Below, one piece after another: positions 1 to 12,700 of a stretch of DNA of 64,000 bases. A program made the translations under genes and the position numbers. Position 1 is the first letter of the stretch. Each line of letters opens with the position of its first letter. The stretch is taken from the NCBI GenBank assembly GCA_932294295.1, contig OW028574.1, positions 10,364,215-10,428,214 on the forward strand, read 5' to 3'. Origin of the DNA: Alitta virens. Its lineage: Eukaryota > Annelida > Polychaeta > Phyllodocida > Nereididae. Under the pieces are notes generated by a model. The model did not search any database. It was given only the letters and a program-made list of their open reading frames with translations, and had not been told where the DNA came from.

Positions 1-1374
1 AACTTCCAAGTGCATTCACATTCATGGGTAATTTATTAATGCTCTGATAATTAATCTTGATGATGTCATTTAACCAATTAGTAAGACTTTTATCTTTACA
101 GCTTAAAAGCACTTGAGCTATCTATGGATAAACAAACAATTACTAATTACCTTCTTCACAAGCACAGCAGTTGTCATCACTTTAAACTTGATGGAATCCT
201 TGTGGGCATTGACACTCAGCACGAAAGTTCTTGCTGACAATCTTTCCATGGACACATTCATTGTAGATGCAGCAGTCACTTTCATCATACCAGGAGGATG
301 GTGTGATCGAGAAATATTACAAGATTTATGAGTTTATCATACATAGATTGCTTATAACAACTACAACAATCACTATTTAGCAAGTACTACTCACAGATCC
401 GTTGGAGAATCTGCACTTGAAGCACTCTTCGACCTGAACACATTCTCCATTCAACCTGTGGAAGCCAGGAGCACAGGCGCAACAGTCTTGGACTATTCTT
501 GTAGGACAGTCATTGACATCAGTGCTGAAGCACTCACAAGTAGGTTCACAGTATGGTTCAGTGTAATATTTCTCGTTTGGACCACATGCTGCATAAGGAG
601 GAAATAAAAGATTAACATTGTGGAAACATTGGGTATCACAATGACTGATATTACTTCACATGCTGCAGTGATATCATAACTAATAACAGCCTGATGATGG
701 CTTGGCTATTTATGGTTATCAATGGAAGGCCACATACCTAGTTCACATGGCTGTGTGTTGCAGCATTCAATCTCATACTCATCACCAGAACACGCTGCTC
801 CACCACACTTGGGTTCAGGGTCATCACAAGATCTTGTTCTGGATCTGTGACCTCCATCACAAGTCTGGTCACATTCACTCCATTGACCCCAGGCTGACCA
901 TCCACCATCCACTGTATTAACAAAATACAATATTATATAAGTTATGAAACAGAGACCAGGTGCTGTATTTATGCTGTTTGCGCACTGAAAACAAACTGTG
1001 TGTGCATTGCTTTGTAATCATTTTCATAAGAATCCAATGAACTTGAAATGAACTACAAGTTGAAATGATATTGCACTTTACCTGGATTCCTTGGAATGCA
1101 ATTGACATTGTTGTGCGACCAGCAAACACTGAAAGCAAATACAAACACTTAATAATAATAATTCACTGAAACCTTGGTCCATTGAAGGCAAGGGTACTCC
1201 ATCATAAATACCGCAGGTTCTTACCAAGTCTCACATTCTGTTTCATTGATAGTCGTGTATTGTGGATAAGACACACTCCTGCCATCTACAATTAGGGAGC
1301 ATGTTGGGCAACAATTTCTGTTGCAAGGTCTGGTCTCCACAAATGGTCAGGCACATTCTCTACCATTACCTGAT

Positions 1375-3208
1375 TGAGGAGTTTTCCCATTATTTCATTG
1401 ACAAAATTGATAACATCATGCTTGATATTGAGAGAACTATTGAAAATGAGCAGATTAATGACATACATGAGTATGAAACTAACAATGTTATGTCTGACAA
1501 ACTCTGTGATTTCAGACCACTCTCAAATGATGAAGTGCTGAAATTGATTACTAAATCAAAGACTAAGTCTTCCATCTTGGATCCAATCCCAACATCCTTG
1601 TTGAAACAATGCACTGATGTGTTAATAAATCCCATTTCAGATATTGTAAACTGCTCATTGAGGGATGGAGAGTTTCCTGACTGCTGGAAATGCCCTGTTG
1701 TCACTCCACTCCTGAAGAAACCTGGGCTGGAACCGATACTTAATAACTACAGACCTGTGAGCAATTGATGATATGTGTCGAAGATCATCGAGAGGGTTGG
1801 TCTCACACAATACACCAGTTACTTAGATTCCATCGGAATGTCAACAAGATGTAACTCAACGTATAAGATGAGACATAGCACAGAGACCTTACTTGTTAAA
1901 ATACACTCCGATATTATGAACAACATGGATCAGCAAAAAGTTACGTTGCTGATACTCCTTGACCTGTCGGCCGCATTCGACACGGTCAACTTGGACATCC
2001 TCACAAGCATCTTTAGAAATAGATTCAACATTGGCGGAAATGTACTGAACTGGTTTAGAACATACTTAAGTGACAGAAGCCAACGGATTAGAATAAATGA
2101 TGCTATCTCTGAGGCACATAGGATTAAATTTGGTGTCCCTCAGGGAAGCTGTGCTGGCCCGGTTATATTTCTTGGATATCTTAGCTCTCTTTATGACATC
2201 ATCGAAAAACATTTGCCCAATGTGAAGGTTGGTGGCTATGCGGACGATCATCAGCTTTATCTGGCCTACAGCCCTGGACATGATGCGATTGAAGAAGATA
2301 TGATCAGACAACTGGAAAATTGCATTGCGGATGTGCGGTTGTGGATACTGAGACATCGTCTTAAGATCAACGATACGAAGACCAAATTTATGTAACTTGG
2401 TACATGCCAACAACTTTTGAAAGTGAACTCTGGTAGTATCAAAGTGGGTCAATCCAACATTGAACCTACATCAGTAGTCCGGAACCTTGGTGTTCTGTTT
2501 GACCCTCAAATGACTATGATTGACCATGTCAACAGCATATGTAGGAGAGGTTTTGCTCAACTGAAGAAGATTAGACAGATAAGAAAGTACCGCGATCAAC
2601 AAGCAACTGAAAGCATAGTCCACTCGTTTGTTACCAGTAACATAGACTGTTGCAATGCTCTGCTTTATGGGGCCCCAAGTTTGTCATTCAGAAACTACAG
2701 AGGCTGCAAAATGCGGCATATAGAGTTATCTGTAATGTCCGAAAGTACGATCGTATCATCCCAGTGATGAAACACCTTCACTGGCTGCCCGTCGTCTACC
2801 ACATTGATTTCAAGATCGCCTTACTGACATTCAAGTGTGTGCATAATCTGGCTCCGGATTATCTGAGGAAACTTGTCGTGCCTTATGCACCTTCAAGATC
2901 TCTGAGATCAAGTAGCAAGCTTTATTTAAAGATACCCAGAGGCAAGACCAAGACTCTGGGCCCCAGGTCCTTCACTATCTCCAGCCCAACTGTCTGGAAT
3001 GGGTTGCCTGATAAGTTGAGGCAAATTACCAGCCTGGAGATTCTCAAACTTCGAAATAGCATATGAAAACTCCTAAATTTCTCGATTTAAATTGACTTTC
3101 AATTTCGCTTGAACTTTCACAATTTTCGTTCCCTGTAAAGTGCTGCAGAGTGTTTGCAACATCAGTGGCACTCTAAATAATTAAAATAATAATAATAATA
3201 ATAATAAT
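1375..3208 (+). mobile_element. 5'-truncated CR1/L2-like LINE inserted in an exon of copy A
   Basis: Three reading-frame pieces (1262-1768, 1775-2395, 2417-3066) read as one reverse transcriptase with a stop and frameshifts. Visible parts are a fingers region ending NNYRPVS, LLDLSAAFDTV with the first catalytic Asp, GVPQGS, and GGYADDHQ with the second Asp pair. The C-terminal segment (LHWLPV, YAPSRSLRSS, VWNGLP) is typical of the CR1/L2/Jockey side of LINEs. ORF1 and the endonuclease are absent, as usual for a 5'-truncated insertion. It is antisense to the host gene and ends in an AAT-repeat tail directly against host exon sequence at 3209. The same exon is uninterrupted in gene B (58065-58241), which fixes both junctions to within a few bases. 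Confidence 0.88.
3184..3208 (+). repeat. (AAT)n tail of the LINE
   Basis: About eight AAT/ATA units close the LINE and abut host exon sequence. Simple-repeat 3' tails are usual for CR1/L2/I-type LINEs, so this marks the 3' end and the plus orientation of the insertion. Confidence 0.85.
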
Positions 3209-5842
3209 CTTGGTGGATTATTACCACTCCTGTTATAAATAAAACCACTGTTGATGCAGTTTAGGTTCTATATATTAGGTTCTAATATGAGCAATGCAAA
3301 TTTGTCTAATGTTTAAACTTATCACACCTGCTCATTGTCTGGACCCCACCTCCACAGGTCAGTCCTTTTAGTATAACCACAATCACAATTGCAGTTTGGT
3401 CTTGTTCGGCAGACAATATCACAATTTTCACAGGTACTGAAAAGACGTAAAATAACTTCATCACATTTTTGTGAAGAATCATGCACTGGCAAGAGAAAAT
3501 ATCTAGAAAAACAAACTTCACCAATAATAGCATCCATCATTTTTAACTATGGCACCCTTTGGATATTCTTGTCCATGGTAATAACAAGGACAGTCGCAAG
3601 GTTCCACACAGTTTCCACGGTCATCCATTACCGTTCCAACAGGACACCTACAAGGCATAAAGATGCTTATAAAAGATGCTCCAAATTTTGAGGAAATTAT
3701 TTTTCAGGTAATGTCCCAGATGCAAACAAACCTGCAGATATGGTCACAGTCATCAACTTCGATGCACTCTGTTTGGTTCCTGAGATCTTTGCATGTCCTT
3801 GGACAAACAAGTGGACCAAGAACATAAGGAGCTTGACATTCATTGCAATCCTCTGTGTTGCAGTTTTCAGATTCAACATCAGGTCCCACACAGTCCTCTC
3901 CACCACATGATGGTGCTGGGTTTGTGCAAGTTCTGTATCTGTAAGTGGTACCACCTCCACATGACTGACTGCATGCTGACCAAGATCCCCACTCTGTCCA
4001 GCCTCCATCAACTGAAAGAATGAATGCGTATTTGATTTTAATATACTTCCGTAAACAAACATCAGTAATTACTCACCAGAGCATGCCTGAGTGTTGCAAG
4101 CTTTAACCTCATGTAGACATCCAGGGCAGTATACACCAGGTGAAGCAGGAGTGAAATTATCTCTAGATCTCATTCTCAAACCTGAGCCACAACTTTCGGA
4201 GCAAGTAGACCATGATCCCCATCCAACCAACATGCAGACTGTAATTAAGAGTAATACAAATTAGATATCAAACAACAAAAACTGGCATTTAGAACTTTCC
4301 AGTTTTTTTACATTATTGCCCACAAAAGCAAGGCTCAATGACTTCAATATCAAAGTTTCCATTTTCCATGCAAGTCCTGCAAGAGATAGAATATTCATGC
4401 ACTGTAATTTGAGAATTTCTGGAAGTTATTTCAGTTGGCAGCATGCTAATTAGTATATCAAGGCCAGCAAGAAAAGGATTTGGAACAGATAGATACTTGA
4501 ACAGAACATTTTGTCCACTGCAACATTAAGGACTACTCACAACATGACACATGGACTGTGGACAGTTTGACCATATGCAATCCTTTGACCACTTTCAACA
4601 GATTCATCATTGCCAGTGAAGCCATTGGATGCCATCTTTTTCTATCCAAAGACGAGGTGAATCAGCTCGATAAGGAACATCAAACTGGTCTTCATACACA
4701 CCCATATCATAGAAGCAGCAAACTGCAATAAAAATAATTGATGCTTTGGATACTTGATGATATATCACCCCGATATTAATAAGAATTAAATTTGCTAGTC
4801 CTGAAATCTATGTTACACATGTTTTCTGTGCCTATGTGGAGATATTAAGTATCAACTTTTTGGAAATATCTTATGCATAACTGCGAAATTTGATACCAAC
4901 TTTGAGGTGCAGTTGTAGTTTTTCCTGTTGATTCTGTACCGCATGAAGTTTGAGTAGTTCTTGTTGCAAGTGGTTCTTGTTGTTGGTGTGGTTCTTGTGG
5001 TGCGAGTGGTTCTTGTTGTTGGTGTGGTTCTTGTGGTGTGAGCGGTTCTTGTTGTTGGTGTGGTGAATGTTGTCATTGTTGTACGGGTTGTCTCTGTTGT
5101 TGCAGTAGTTGGAGTAGCTATCTCCTCTGCAGTTAAAAATTATATGAGTCATAGAATTGAGATAGGGGTTGACTGGCCAACAATGATATCCATCTTATTG
5201 ATGGTTTATATCAATATGAACATTGTCCTATCTCGTAATATTGCACTATTCCGTAACATGTTATTGTTATTCTGTTTTCTGCTTTTTGTTATCAATAGAT
5301 ATTGTCAGTTCATGAATGTATCTTATCTGGGTATGGGGTGGCACAGTGCTCTCCAGAGGGCTGGGATAATTTGTATATTGTACTTTTGTAATGTTTGCCA
5401 CCTTAAGCAATAAAATATCACTATCAATTTATCAAGATGGCATTACGACATGATACATTAATCTCTTTATGTTGTCTTCTCTTGCTTTGATGACATACCT
5501 GGAACACACTCAATGATGTACAAGTCCTTTATCTTAATAGTCTGGCTGCTTGGAGCTTGAATGTAGATGAAAATATTCTGTATGTCAAAGTTACTACTGT
5601 ATCCAGGGATAACGAATGAAAATTCTTCAAAGGAAGATGTGACGGTTGCCTGAATCTGTAAAAAATTAACAACAATTGCACATAATGACAACAAATAAAC
5701 ATGACTGCAATGCAGTTGGCCAAAATCTTACAACGCCAGTAAAATACTTCTTTATAACAATACCTGAGTTGGCGATGAAGGATTGCCATTGGACACATAA
5801 GAGAATACAATTGAAGTGGCTCCATAAACGTTTAGACTAACT

Positions 5843-7998
5843 CCAGCTCATATCAATGAGATTAAATTTTGGGCATTATGGAAGCTAGTACCATTTCTAT
5901 TACGGCCGTAGGTGTCAAAACCTGCCAAATGAATAGGCCATTTTATGTGTTTGGGCTTCTGTAGCTTTATTGCAGAGCTAAGACCTAAATTGGTTAGGAT
6001 TCCCATCAGGGTAAAAGTGTTTCCATATCACTTAATGGACAAATAGGCTTTGATTATGTCAAGTGTATGAATCAGGTATATACAAAATTAGTATGAAACT
6101 AGATACTATTATGTACCTGGATATAAATATGTGTTAATTAATCTATCATGTCATGATAAGGAAGAATGTCAACCTATAATTTCATCAAAATAATTGATTT
6201 TGTGTGGGTTAATTATTTTTCTAAACATCATTTTCATAAGTTTAAATGATCCAAGCATGGGGTCAAATGCCCAATCTATTGTTTAGTGTTATGCCTTAGT
6301 CTACTAATTGGACTGTTTTAATTGTATTGCTTGCATTGGGGTATTTCTTCATTTAATATTCACAATGTGGGTCTGTCAAGGCAGCTTAATAGCTCAAAGG
6401 TCAAAGGCAGATGGTGCCCATGCAGTTGTGTATTGTTTAATGTTTAATTGCATAAACCATTCACACCTCATTTCATTCATGGGTCAAATTAGAATTACTT
6501 CACACCTTTGCAGAGATAATACCTAAGCATTTATCCAGTAATTGTCTTAAGATTTACATATAACAAATTTATCCCTTAAATTTAGGTCACTAAAGGTTTG
6601 CATTTATCTTTTCAAAGTGATTTGATAGAATAATAAATATTACGGATAAACATTAAATAAAATATTCATAATTTTAACAAGCCAAATCTGATTGACAATA
6701 AATACATCACACATTTTAGATAATTACTTTATAAATAGAAAATTATTTCAAATCTTAAGTAGGAGTTTATTAAAATTAGTTATGTCACATTGATTGTTCT
6801 AATTTTGGGAGAACTTCTCACTGTAACCATGTCAAATCGGTTGAACAAAGATGTGTTCCAGCACCTGAGCAATGAAATTGTCATCAACATAATCAAGAAA
6901 TGCTGTTTATTATCCTGCATCATCATCATACAAATCATCTTTACAGACAATGAAATTGTTCACCATCACCAGTATGATAGAGCCTACAAGAAGAATAAGA
7001 CTGGGTCAAGAAGATCCACCTGACTGACATCCAAAGAGGACCTGATTTATTCACATGAAAGGGTAGTGGACCAAACCAATGACCACCCTACTCCAATATA
7101 AGCACAAAGACTCTTGTACCATGTTGAGTTCAAATGAGCCAGCTTGTAACAACAAGGACTCTAATTTACTGGACTCTAAATTGTTCCATCTTTATGAACT
7201 CACAACAATTCATGGACTCTGATTTATACATTACAATATGATCCATACACAATACGAAATTATTTTGTTTCATCATAGATAACAATCTATAATGCCCAAT
7301 CAATAATTTCTATTAAATAAGGGGCATGTCATGTATTAATTGTTCAATTTTATAGATCATGTTTCACAGTTACTTGTATGTCAATTTAGCCCTTCTTTGT
7401 TTGGTATATATTCCATTGTCTAGCCAGTGCAACTCAATCATTTGCATAATTAATGAGGGTACAACTGGCCCCCACAATCATTTGTTGAATTGACTGTATA
7501 TAGAAAGGTCAGACTGGACAAGCTGGCTCAGTCAGTGTGGGTATTTCCAGCACAATACACACCTCTCTCAACCTGTACCCCTGGACTTGACTCCATTCTG
7601 TTTTCCATATATTACACTATGTTGTCAGATATTTAAAAAACTTTTTTTTCTGGAGTAAAAAGAGTGAGAATCGAACTAGGGTTAGATACACAATAAAGCC
7701 GCAGTTCCATTTATAGTTTCTGTTATTAGCTGGCCTGTAATCAATGGTGGAGACAGATAATCTTCTATTTATAGTTTTTCTAAGAGTGTATACCACACCA
7801 CCTAGCGTGAGATGACGAGGTGAGTTCATAGTGAGCTAACTGTGATGTTTAGTGATCTCATCCTGTGAGCTTTGAGTGAGGTCACTGTGAGTGTAAAATT
7901 AGCTCACGTCTTCACTGGGATATGTTTTCCTATAGCTGGTCTATGATGACTCATATGGTAGTTATGACTCATCTGTGGGCAATTGAAAGGTCAATTAC
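5843..7998. other. AT-rich intergenic stretch, no gene recognised
   Basis: Beyond the copy A breakpoint similarity to gene B stops abruptly. I see no convincing coding segment on either strand; the open frames are short and lack family motifs. A TGTCATGT start near 7328 and a TATATA followed by GC-richer sequence at 7497-7570 could be fragments of another LTR, but no partner was found. At 7800-7910 there is a cluster of GTGAG-type words of unknown meaning. Confidence 0.5.
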
Positions 7999-8432
7999 TG
8001 TGTTGGTATCTCCAACATTTTGTCACTGGGTGTCACTTTGTCACTTTAATTTGACAGCCAGTGTACTTTTTGTGTGTTTCACAAATTTTAAAATTCACAG
8101 TATTTCACACTGCATTGTTAAATGGTTTCCTGTTAGGCCATTCAAATCATTCAGCAGCCAGCACTTTTAGAAGCAAAATCTGCGTAGCTGTGCTTTTCCT
8201 TGAAAATGTGTGCATCTACATAAATGCAAGTTCTTTATTATATCTTTATTTATGAATTGCAGTGATATGGCTCTTGTTTTAGCTTTATTCAAATTCATAT
8301 ATATCAGCTCACAATTATGTATTCATTAGATTTTCAATGTAGTAATTACTGCATTTCATGTTTGTATACTGAAGCCTTTCTGCAACATATCTGAAGTTGT
8401 GAGAGCAGTATCTGGGAACCTAGGCTATCTAG
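7999..8432 (+). repeat. Left LTR of the BEL/Pao element
   Basis: About 434 bp, aligned over nearly its whole length with 19651-20088. It starts TGTG as LTRs do. It has about 25 bp not found in the right copy near 8060-8085 and lacks two short segments that the right copy has. The end is set only by loss of similarity after GGCTATCTAG, so it may extend a little further. Confidence 0.72.
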
Positions 8433-8579
8433 ACTATCTACTGAATAAGGTGATGAAATGTAGCTGAAGAGTCTGTCTGTCTTGAGTACCATCTCTGTGC
8501 TGAACCAAAATACCAGTATAGTTCCAATCTTCACCATCATCCTCATCTTCACTGCCTGGATGTTTTGACCTACACTGCT

Positions 8580-9104
8580 ATGGCTCCACCAATGAACGGC
8601 GATATTAAAGCAAAACTTCCTGAAGATGGTAATCAACCTGAAGACCATCAACTGAAAGCAGATTGACAACCTGAGGATGAAAACTTGGTAAAAATTGATG
8701 GCTTAAAAGCATTAAGAACAAAACATAAATTTAAAGTCACAAATACTGCCAAGAGACTCTGCAATGCTATAAATGCTAACATTAACTGTTCTGCAGTTTT
8801 TTCTGAATTAGAACATGCTGTGTCAGAATTCAATTAAATTCATGATGAGTACTGTTACCTAATAGAGTGTTTTGATTTGGACACATACAAAGTGGTTAAT
8901 GGTCTTGATCTTGCTGCGTATCAGAATGCTGTTGATGAAACATATCAACAAGCAATGGCTAAGTTTATAGCTTACTCAAATGAATTTGAGTCGCAAAAGA
9001 TTAAACAACATATGACTGTCCAAACAAAGAGACTTGAAGGTGGTTGTTATAACTTGCAAACTTTGTTGAGTAATGCGGTTACAAGGTTGAAATGGAATGC
9101 ATGA
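8580..9104 (+). pseudogene. BEL/Pao gag remnant
   Basis: An ATG at 8580 opens a frame running to 9104, interrupted by TGA at 8664-8666 and a TAA near 8836. It has a basic helical segment (IDGLKALRTKHKFK) followed by acidic and aromatic stretches ending in ECFDLDTYKVV and a helical AYSNEFESQKI region. That layout resembles the N-terminal helical region of BEL/Pao Gag. The assignment rests on this pattern, on its place just inside the left LTR and on the BEL-type pol downstream. The rest of gag is lost where the LINE inserted. Confidence 0.55.
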
Positions 9105-9179
9105 CTGATGAATTACTGTAACTTATGTCTCAACTTAGTATAATGAAGCTGTGGGTGAGATAGAGCTTAGACAGCAAGT

Positions 9180-9731
9180 GTTTGAGGTGTGGTGGGGAAC
9201 ATGAAATGAAGAAGTGTGAGTTCACCAAGAAGATCTGCTATGTATGCCAAGGGGACCATGAACGCAGTAAATGTCCAAGAAATGATGGGTATCGCTCAAA
9301 TGATGAAGTGATTTGTTTTCTTACGGAGAAATCCCCTCTGAGTAACTTCAATATGCAATTCCCAATCACAATTAGACAGAAAGCATACTCTTGCAACGAA
9401 CAGTACATTCAGAGTCAGAAAGCAAAGCTCTTTCATGACCACAAAGCATTTTGTTGATATCCAGAATGCTAAAGATGCAAGAGAGATGAAACAGAGAGGT
9501 AAACACATTCGAAACTACAATGATGCAGTGTGGAAAGAAAGTGCCCTTCAAGTCATTCATGAATGTGTCCAAGCCAAAGTGCATCAACATGATAAAGTGA
9601 AAGAGTATTTGCTTAGCACTGGTGACAAAGGTATAGGTGAAGGAAGCCCTGATCCCTTCTTTGGGGTTGGCCTGCATATCTCTGACCCAAGGGTGTTACT
9701 CACCAAAGAGTGTGAATGTGAATGGAATTAA
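9180..9731 (+). pseudogene. LINE ORF1 remnant: two zinc knuckles fused to a NADAR domain
   Basis: The first frame (9182-9457) has two knuckles, CLRCGGEHEMKKC and CYVCQGDHERSKC, then continues without a stop into EKSPLSNF and CNEQYIQSQKAKLF. After a frameshift near 9450, the second frame (to 9731) gives NAKDAREMKQRGK, a Trp-containing helix, EYLLSTGDKGIGEGSP and PFFGVGLHISDP. These are the ordered landmarks of the NADAR/YbiA family (PLSNF, E-x3-Q-x2-KA, LL-x-TGD, E-x-SP, WG-x-GL), with Phe in place of the usual Trp. Known members are N-glycosidases or predicted NAD/ADP-ribose-processing enzymes. Fusion to zinc knuckles directly before a LINE endonuclease suggests an ORF1 nucleic-acid-binding protein with an added nucleotide-processing domain; that role is inference. 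Confidence 0.72.
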
Positions 9732-12700
9732 TTGTAACAAAAAGAGAAGGGCAGTGTTTGAGTGGTTAAAAAAAGCAAACCATGACATAACCTTTTTACA
9801 AGAGACACATTGTAATACAGAGAGTCAAGAACAGCAATGGGGGAAAGAATGGTGAGGGAAAAACTTGTGGAGTAGGGGAACAAACAGAAGTAGAGGGGTA
9901 GCAGTATTGTTTAAGAAAAATAGTGATCTTGATGTACAAAATGTGTCTCTTGATCCAGAGGGTAGATATATTGTGTTTGATTGCTTTGTCATTGAAATGA
10001 GATATCATTTTGTGAATGTATATGCACCAAACAATGAGTGTGATCGTATCTCATTTTTCAATAAGTTGTCAGACCTTGTTGAAATTGAATGTGAAAATCT
10101 GATAGCAGGTGATTTCAACTGCGCTATGAACAGTCATTTAGACAGGAAAAATTGTGTTAGTAGCAGTATTAGTGATAAAGGATTCTTGGAACTGAAGCAG
10201 GTTATGAACCGATTTGATTTAGAAGATGTGTGGCGCAGGCGTAATCCCACGAAAAAGAATTATTCTTGGCACAGACAAAACAAAGCGTCACGGATAGATT
10301 ATTGGCTTATTTCTAAATCACTAGATAATCAGGTTGATGTTATTGATTACGAGATATGTCCATTTTCTGATCATAACTGTGTCAAAATGCAATTTAGAAC
10401 AATAGAAACCAAACAAGGCAAAGGCATTTGGAAAATGAATGTAAACACTATAAAAACAGAGTTGTTTCAAAATTGCTTTAGAAACTGGTGGGTGGTATGG
10501 AGGCAAAAAAAGTCAGAATATGACCTTAATAGATGGTGGGATATTGGAAAAAAGAAAATAAAGGATTTAGCAATTTTAATTTCCCAGAACCAAGCAAAGA
10601 ATATAATAAAAGAGTAACTTATCTAGAAAGGAAATATTCTAGTTTAGCTCTCCATCCTGAAATAGGCCAACATTATTTTGAGTTAACAGGAATTAAAAGA
10701 GAACTTGCAGACATCTATGAGAAGAGAGCTGAGGGTGCCAAAATAAGGTCTAGGATAAAATGGTTTGAAGAGGGTGAAAGATCTACCCGTTATTTCCATA
10801 ATCTAGAGAAAAGAAATGGCAAAGATAAGGCTTGGCAAGAGATTTTAGATGAAAAACAAGATGTTATTACAGGCACCAATGAGATAATGAATGAGCAGGT
10901 AAAATTTTATCAAAATTTATATAATCCTGTCGATGAATTAGCGAAAGCACTGAAAATGATGAAAAATAATCGAAGCCCAGGAATAGATGGTATCATCATA
11001 GAGTTTTATAAATATTTTTGGGACGATATAAAAAATGACTTTCTGGAAGTTCTTATAAACAGTTTTTTCCCAACAAAGACTGCCATATACACAATATGGA
11101 GCTGCTATAAGGCTATTATTCAAGAAGGGCGAGAGGAATGATTTAAAAAACTGGAGGCCAATTTCTTTGCTAAATACTGATTTAAAGATTCTGTCTAAAT
11201 TATTAGCTAACAGATATAAAACAATTTTGCCAGAAATAATTCATACTGACCAGACAGGGTGTATTGAAGGGAGGTTTATTGGGCAAAATATCCGCCTTGT
11301 ACAAGATATTACTGACCGATCAGAAAGTGATGAAGTTATCCTTTTATTAGACCAGGAAAAGGCATTTGACAGAGTAGAGTGGGACTGGCTATTTCGGGTT
11401 TTAGAAAGATTCTGTTTCAGCAATATATTTATCTCATGGTTAAAAATCATGTACAAAAATATGAAAAGCGGCATTCTTACTAATGGATATATGTCAAAAT
11501 ATTTTAACAAAACAAGAGGAATCAGACAAGGAGATGCCGCATCAGGATCACGTCTAAATACGAAAAAAACTGAAGGATTAATTATGAGGGAAGATTTGAT
11601 AAACCAGGAATATTTAGATATCAAACTCTCAATGGGTCCAGTAAAAATGCTGGGTATTCCGATAGGAAAAAGAAATGATATCAATGAATTTTGGGAGATC
11701 ATAATAAAAAAACTTGAAAAAAGTATAATATATGGAGAAATAGAAATCTTTCACTGATGGGCAAGGTTCATATAATAAAATCGCTTGGAATGTCAACCAT
11801 TATGCATGCAAGTAATATGTTAGACATGAGTGAGAAGTATATCAGTAAAATAACTAATTTGAATTATCAGTTTTTGTGGGGTGGAAAAAGGAAATTAATG
11901 AAAAAAGACATCTGTTGTTTACCGAGGTCACAAGGTGGCTTGAATATGATAGATTTAGATCTGGCTATTAAAGTACAGAGAATCAAATGGGTATTAAGAA
12001 TCTTGCAAACTCCAAGAAATGGATTATGGAAACAAGAAGCCATTCAAAATATAAAAGGTTTAGATAGTAGATTTGGTATTGAATTTTTTGCCTTAAAAGT
12101 AAATGACTCATCATGCTTACTAAATAAAGTAAAAATCACATCATGTTATAAGAAAATTATTTTAGATTTTCAAGAAATGAGGAGAAAAGCAGAAGTCGAT
12201 GATCATAGGCAAATTATATGGTGTAATAGAAAAATTATATTTAATGGCCAACCTTTAGTCTTCGCGCACTGGTCAAAAACTGGAATTATTTATGTTGATG
12301 ATATTATTAGAAATGGTGATATTGATGAAATTTATATAAATCAGGCTTCATACATATTTGATATAAGTAAATTGAAAGCAGCTATACCAAAAGAGTTTAT
12401 AAATGCAAATAGATGTGCAACTGTTGATGATGATGTAAGTCTATATGAAATGCTTTTAAACACAAATTTCAAAACGTCCTCCAGCAGTAAAAAAGATTTG
12501 AAAGATTTGGATAATAAGGATATTTATAACATTTTTATAGCTAGTAAGAACATTAAAATTGAATCAAAAACCTATTGGAAATCAAAATTTGACGATTTTT
12601 CTTTAAGATTTGATGTTTGGTTCAAATGCAATTTCACCTCAAAAATTATGCCACGCAAATGTATTGATTTTAATTGGAAATTATTTCATGGTAGACTCAG

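Larger units (their letters stand above)
1..5842 (-). pseudogene. Truncated, decayed tandem copy of the TSP1/VWC/TIL matrix gene (copy A)
   Basis: Exons and introns match gene B (about 56.8-61.1 kb) in the same order and strand. Exons seen: 5764-5842 (cut), 5499-5655, 4901-5126 (Thr-rich), 4541-4722 and 4324-4376 (VWC-like), 4077-4238 (TSP1), 3732-4011 (TSP1 plus TIL), 3522-3647, 3328-3436, 3209-3229 plus 1225-1374 (one exon split by a LINE), 1082-1128, 738-911 (TSP1), 395-588 (TIL), 151-307 (VWC-like). Lesions relative to gene B: acceptor AG changed to CG beside 307; in-frame TAA at 182-184 replacing Glu; 20-bp deletion in 3328-3436 removing the Trp-rich start of a TSP1; one extra base near 4626; a frameshift in the Thr-rich exon; LINE insertion at 1375. 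Homology stops inside an exon at about 5842, so the (PAQ)n and N-terminal parts are missing. The cystine-knot end would lie left of the window. A shortened transcript cannot be excluded, but a full protein is very unlikely. Confidence 0.85.

Noticed and set aside
113..331. Plus-strand open frame at the left end
   Set aside because: Antisense to a recognisable VWC-like exon of copy A.
7650..7720. tRNA-like T-arm word GTTCGATTC on the minus strand
   Set aside because: No convincing A box, acceptor stem or cloverleaf could be drawn; a SINE remains possible but unsupported.
9180..9310. Zinc knuckles as part of BEL/Pao gag
   Set aside because: They are in one uninterrupted frame with the NADAR start and are followed by the LINE endonuclease, so they fit LINE ORF1 better; BEL gag ownership is not fully excluded.
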